A DNA stretch of 64,000 nucleotides from Pontibacter deserti (GTDB taxonomy: Bacteria; Bacteroidota; Bacteroidia; Cytophagales; Hymenobacteraceae): contig NZ_JALPRS010000001.1 of the NCBI RefSeq assembly GCF_023630255.1, positions 744,001 to 808,000 on the forward strand, given 5' to 3'. Shown here piece after piece: positions 60,690 through 64,000 of this stretch. A program made the position numbers and the translations under genes. Position 1 is the first letter of the stretch; each line of letters begins with the position of its first letter. Under the pieces are notes generated by a model. That model worked only from the letters and a program-made list of their open reading frames with translations. It did no database searches and was not told where the DNA came from.

Positions 60690-61020
60690 GTAAGGTGTGT
60701 TCTTATTAATCTATCCTGTAAGGGTAATTAAGTAAACAAAGCCTGCTGTAATAGCAGGCTTTGTTTTATGTTTCCAGTAATCAGAAGTATGGAGTTACAG
60801 AACTTTTAACAAGGAATTTAAAGTAATTCATTACCCAACCTGTAAAGTATAAAATTCAAATTCCCACATCGTTTAGGTTATCTGCCCACTAACAAAACCT
60901 GTTACAAATCGTGTGCAGCTGTCTATAATTACCAGGTGTTGCTACAACTCAAACCTCTGTAGCGACAGGTAGTATAAGGTATATTGCTGACAAGCAGCAC
61001 CCTAAACCACAGCAGGAAGT
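60690..61020. other. Intergenic with terminator
   Basis: Holds the EF-G2 terminator (60734-60768). The rest has no frame; the leader of the cyanophycinase gene lies on its right side. Confidence 0.45.
60734..60768 (+). terminator. Terminator of the EF-G2 gene
   Basis: AAACAAAGCCTGCT, loop GTAAT, AGCAGGCTTTGTTTT makes a 14-bp perfect stem with a T-rich tail. Confidence 0.9.
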
Positions 61021-61932
61021 ATGGCAACACAACATAAATCTCCGAAAAAGAAGACAAATAGTCTGGGCTTACCCATACCCCAGGGCATATTGCTGGCTAT
61101 AGGCGGAAAAGAAAGCAAGAGTGAAGAAAAGCGTCCTGAGTCACAGGAGGAAAACTCCAGCTTTATCAGCGAGCAGATACTAAAGCGCTTTGTAGAAGAA
61201 CTCAAAGGAAGTAATCCGCTGGTGGTGGTGGTGCCGGCCGCCTCCAGCGATCCTGTACCGGCAGCACAGGACTATGTAAAGTTATTCCAAAGCCTGGGAG
61301 TCAGTAACGTGAAAGTAGTGGATATAGAAACCCGCCAGGATGCCAAAGACCCGGAGAACATAAAACTGGTCGATAAAGCTGCCGGCATTATGTTTACCGG
61401 CGGAGACCAGCTACGGCTTACTTCTATACTGGGCGGAAGCCCTTTCCTGGAGCGCATCAAACAACGCTACACCAAAGAACGGATAGTGGTAGCCGGTACC
61501 AGTGCGGGAGCTTCGGCCATGTCTACCAACATGATCTACAAAGGAGAAGCACAAGGAGGCATGTTGAAAGACGAGGTAAGCTCCACCGCCGGGCTGGAAC
61601 TGCTCAAGAACGTAGCCATTGATACCCACTTCATCGACCGGGGCCGCATCATCCGTATGGCGCAGGTGGTGGCGCAGAACCCGGCCTGCATCGGCATTGG
61701 CCTGGAAGAAGACACGGCTATACTGGTAAAAAACGGAAGAGAAATAGAAGTGGTAGGCAGCGGACTGGTCACTATTCTCGATGGCATGGACATCAGCAAG
61801 ACCGATATCTACGACATAAAACCAGGCGATCCGTTTTCCATTTTTGACCTGAAGATGCACCTGCTGGGCAATGGTAAAACTTACACTATTCCTGCCTTTA
61901 ACGAGGATAAAAGCGACGGAAAAGACCTGTAA
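61021..61932 (+). CDS. Cyanophycinase-like peptidase (S51)
   Basis: The 303-residue protein has GILLAIGGKES (motif I), VVVVPAASSDPV, AAGIMFTGGDQLRLTS, and VVAGTSAGASAMS with the nucleophile Ser161, THFIDRGRIIRM (catalytic His), and GIGLEEDTAILVKNG. These are the main motifs of cyanophycinase, which cleaves the Asp-Arg polymer cyanophycin. There is an extra charged insert at about 35-50 (SEEKRPESQEEN). An N-terminal Lys-rich start (TQHKSPKKKTN) is unusual. No cyanophycin synthetase lies in the window, so it may act on imported or cellular Asp-Arg peptides. Confidence 0.88.
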   Translation: MATQHKSPKKKTNSLGLPIPQGILLAIGGKESKSEEKRPESQEENSSFISEQILKRFVEELKGSNPLVVVVPAASSDPVPAAQDYVKLFQSLGVSNVKVVDIETRQDAKDPENIKLVDKAAGIMFTGGDQLRLTSILGGSPFLERIKQRYTKERIVVAGTSAGASAMSTNMIYKGEAQGGMLKDEVSSTAGLELLKNVAIDTHFIDRGRIIRMAQVVAQNPACIGIGLEEDTAILVKNGREIEVVGSGLVTILDGMDISKTDIYDIKPGDPFSIFDLKMHLLGNGKTYTIPAFNEDKSDGKDL

Positions 61933-62210
61933 TAATGTCGCAGATAATAGCATGTGGTAGCAGAAAAGCTCCAAAGTGTCTGATGCTTTTCTGCCTGCTG
62001 CTTATACTTTTAAGAGCAACCCTGTAGTTATTGCTGGCTTTAAGTATTTGTTGGTAAATAGCTGAATTTGTTACTAAAAATAGTGCTGCGTTGTCACAGA
62101 TTGCACAGCATCAAAGTATAAAAGTTTGTACATACACCGGTTGTTAGCGGCAAGAACCTGGGTTTGGAGGTTCCGGTACTACAGTCTTATTACTATATCT
62201 ACTACATAAA

Positions 62211-62558
62211 TTGAATAACATTAATCTTAAAACTGGATACCTGGTAGCTGCTTTCCCAAATTTTGAGTCAGCGTATGCAGCAACGGGAAAGTATTCAGAG
62301 GATGGATACCGGATTGTGTATCTTAATGAAGTTGCCTGTATTCGAGATCGGGAAGTGGAGAGTTTTGTTTTAAAGCATCCTACACAGCAAGTATGCCTTT
62401 ATCATAATTATCGTTTAGCGAAGCCCAGAAAACAAAAGCAAAGTGCTACAGAGAGTCTCCGATCTGCTTTAAAAGTTTTGGAGAAGAAAAATAAACAGCG
62501 GGCTAAATTTGTTATGATTGTTTCCCAAAAATCGACCACGGCAAAAGCAGCGCTGTAA
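62211..62558 (+). CDS. Small hypothetical basic protein
   Basis: The 115-residue frame from a TTG start reads NLKTGYLVAAFPNFESAYAATGKYSEDGYRIVYLNEV, then EVESFVLKHPTQQVCLYHNYRLAKP and a Lys/Arg/Ser-rich C-terminus. No nearer ATG exists in the frame. The C-terminus (KKNKQRAKFVMIVSQKSTTAK) suggests nucleic-acid contact. I recognise no family. Confidence 0.5.
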   Translation: MNNINLKTGYLVAAFPNFESAYAATGKYSEDGYRIVYLNEVACIRDREVESFVLKHPTQQVCLYHNYRLAKPRKQKQSATESLRSALKVLEKKNKQRAKFVMIVSQKSTTAKAAL

Positions 62559-63124
62559 TCACTAAGTAATTCAGAATTACCCAAGACTGTAAAAAATGGT
62601 CTTTAATTTTAACTAAGTATGTTTTCTCTTAATGTGTACAAAGCTTCCTAATAGGAGGGGGCTGTTCCTGGCAGCTTTTTGTTTCTTATACTTCAAGAGT
62701 TAAAACTGCTTATACTTTGTTCAGCTGTCATCAGGATTTATCAGGTCACTATCTATTAATAGACTTTTACTGGTTGGTTAATAAACTGGATCACACAACT
62801 GCTAATGCATAAGTAATTGTAGGGAATAAAAGTATAACTGAAATTTAGCACTACCTCAAATAGGATACTTTTATACTTTGTTAGAGAAGTATGCAACTAA
62901 CAAACTATACTACTTCGTAATGGCTTGCAGAAGAGCCAGTTTCTGCAGGTTCTGGTTTGATGCGTTAATCTTCTTTATAGCTTACCAGGGTATAGAACTA
63001 TAAATCATAGTGCGCTCTTACAGCGTGCTTCAATAATAGTTTTGTATCGTAGATTTTATCACACAGCCTTTTGCGTCCTATTAATTATTAGCCCGCAATT
63101 GAGATAGTTGTCATAATTGTTAAA
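62559..63124. other. Intergenic, AGTATA-rich
   Basis: About 570 bp without a credible gene. It contains several TATACTT, AGTATA and TAGAACTATA motifs. Confidence 0.4.
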
Positions 63125-64000
63125 ATGAATCATACTCCAGATATATTCCGCCTTGTAATTGAAAAGTCTCAGGACGCAATATCACAGTGGAATAGAGAGT
63201 TTAAGCTCATTTTCGCAAATCAATCCTTTACCGAAAGTATAGGGATCACGGAAGATTTGCTGTTAGGTAAAACAATACTGGAGCTCAGCCAGCCTGAAAT
63301 ACCCACCCCCTGTACGAAAAAGCTAAAAGCAGTTTTTGAAACGGCCCAACCCCTTACGTATGAATTCGACTTTGCTACAAAAGCAGGAGATCTTATTTTT
63401 CAGTCTCAGCTGCTTCCTGAGCTGGCCGCAGATGGTACAGTGCAAAGCGTTCTGGTAATTAACCGGGATATTACGCTCCAGAGAAAAAGTGAACAAGCTC
63501 TAAAAAAATGTGAGGAAAACAGTCAGAGGTTATCTGAACTGGTAGAAAACATTCCCGACCCTTATCTCATTCTATATCCTGATGATACTATCTGCCAGGT
63601 AAGTGATGCCTACCTACAAGCTACGCTTACAAAGCGAAAGAGCATTATTGGCAAGAACCTATTTGATGTATTTCCCGACAACCCCGCTGCACCTGGTGCC
63701 AATGCTGTTAGAAATCTTCGTGCTTCTTTAGACCGGGTAAGGCAGACTAATAAGCCCCACCGCATGGCTATTCAGCAATACGATGTACCCCAGTCTGCTG
63801 AACTGGGTGGTGGTTTTGTAGTAAAATACTGGCTGCCGCTGAACACGCCCGTGCTCGATGAACAGGGCCAGCTACAGTACATCATCCATAAGGTAGAAGA
63901 TGTAACAGAAAAGATTTTAACAGAAAATAAACTGGCTCGGGAGTTTCGCCACCTGAAGGATGCACAGACAATGGGGCAAATAGGCAGCTTTGAGCATTTA
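63125..64000 (+). CDS. PAS sensor protein, truncated by the window end
   Basis: The frame opens with an ATG at 63125 (MNHTPDIFRLVIEKSQDAIS) and stays open to the last base, 292 codons. It shows a first PAS at about 5-120 (WNREFKLIFANQSFTESIGI ... VINRDITLQ), a second PAS at about 130-265 (DDTICQVSDAYLQATLTKRK, IIGKNLFDVFPDNP, then RYD-like QYDVPQ and KYWLPLNTPVLDEQGQLQYI), ending DVTEKI, and the opening of a third region (AQTMGQIGSFEHL). The second PAS is the same subtype as PAS 1 of the kinase at 16186. The missing part is most likely a histidine kinase. No transmembrane helix is visible so far. Confidence 0.88.
   Translation, partial: MNHTPDIFRLVIEKSQDAISQWNREFKLIFANQSFTESIGITEDLLLGKTILELSQPEIPTPCTKKLKAVFETAQPLTYEFDFATKAGDLIFQSQLLPELAADGTVQSVLVINRDITLQRKSEQALKKCEENSQRLSELVENIPDPYLILYPDDTICQVSDAYLQATLTKRKSIIGKNLFDVFPDNPAAPGANAVRNLRASLDRVRQTNKPHRMAIQQYDVPQSAELGGGFVVKYWLPLNTPVLDEQGQLQYIIHKVEDVTEKILTENKLAREFRHLKDAQTMGQIGSFEHL

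Overview
The window looks like chromosome from a member of the Bacteroidota, most likely Cytophagales/Hymenobacteraceae (Pontibacter or a close relative). This is inferred from Bacteroidota-type -7 elements (TAnnTTTG), an EF-G2-type GTPase paralogue, GT61, DUF4403, DUF5694 and UPF0114 families, many lipoprotein and secreted enzymes, and a middling GC content. No rRNA, tRNA, CRISPR array, phage or plasmid backbone was seen. Most of it is ordinary chromosome interrupted by a repeat-rich accessory stretch.

Layout. 1-7.4 kb: a decayed BIME-like repeat, two tandem paralogues each with four Cache-like repeats (one exported, one cytosolic and fused to a cupin), a DUF6152/DUF6644-like pair, a disordered Arg/Tyr/Asp-rich protein and a DUF4239-like membrane protein. 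7.5-15 kb: DinB-like, pentapeptide-repeat, DUF4403-like and metallo-beta-lactamase-fold genes plus a PAS histidine kinase, interspersed with three DUF559 (Vsr-like nuclease fold) genes, each lying between inverted copies of GC-rich hairpin repeats. 15-19.7 kb: a DUF5694 protein, a large multi-PAS histidine kinase, and a broken RAYT transposase flanked by its own inverted REP sequences. 19.8-21.6 kb: an AT-rich, overlapping three-gene operon (membrane coiled-coil protein, STAS-like/GHKL ATPase, DUF4325 STAS-like protein) that looks imported. 21.9-40.6 kb: HrpB helicase, a fourth DUF559 element, an ABC ATPase, cold-shock proteins, YceI, a PQQ-type sugar dehydrogenase, an acyltransferase, a CPA2 antiporter, DedA, an M28 peptidase, MgtC, RtcB and UPF0114. 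40.7-48.3 kb: a nine-gene minus-strand sulfur/thiol block (TlpA, MFS, two YeeE/YedE halves, rhodanese, TauE/SafE, Crp/Fnr regulator, DUF2892, persulfide dioxygenase-rhodanese). 48.7-64 kb: GT61, a CAT-type acetyltransferase, an extracytoplasmic protein with kinase-like motifs, gamma-glutamyltransferase, a penicillin-amidase-family acylase, EF-G2, cyanophycinase, and the 5' part of another PAS sensor that runs off the window.

How genes work together. In the sulfur block three promoters share one architecture: a GTGAC-N4-GTCAC palindrome centred exactly 29.5 bp upstream of the first base of a -7 element, which fits class II activation by the Crp/Fnr protein encoded in the same block. YeeE/YedE and TauE/SafE would move reduced sulfur, while the rhodaneses and the MBL-rhodanese would handle sulfane sulfur.

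Most unusual. (1) Four DUF559 genes sit inside inverted hairpin repeats of several families that share one design, a G-rich hairpin followed by a GGGGTG box; solitary copies lie elsewhere in the window. This parallels the RAYT/REP arrangement also present here, but with a PD-(D/E)XK-like nuclease. (2) The AT-rich STAS/GHKL operon. (3) The three identically spaced Crp/Fnr promoters. (4) A short motif, A(G/C)TATA(G/C), that recurs far more often than looks random, in genes and in gaps.
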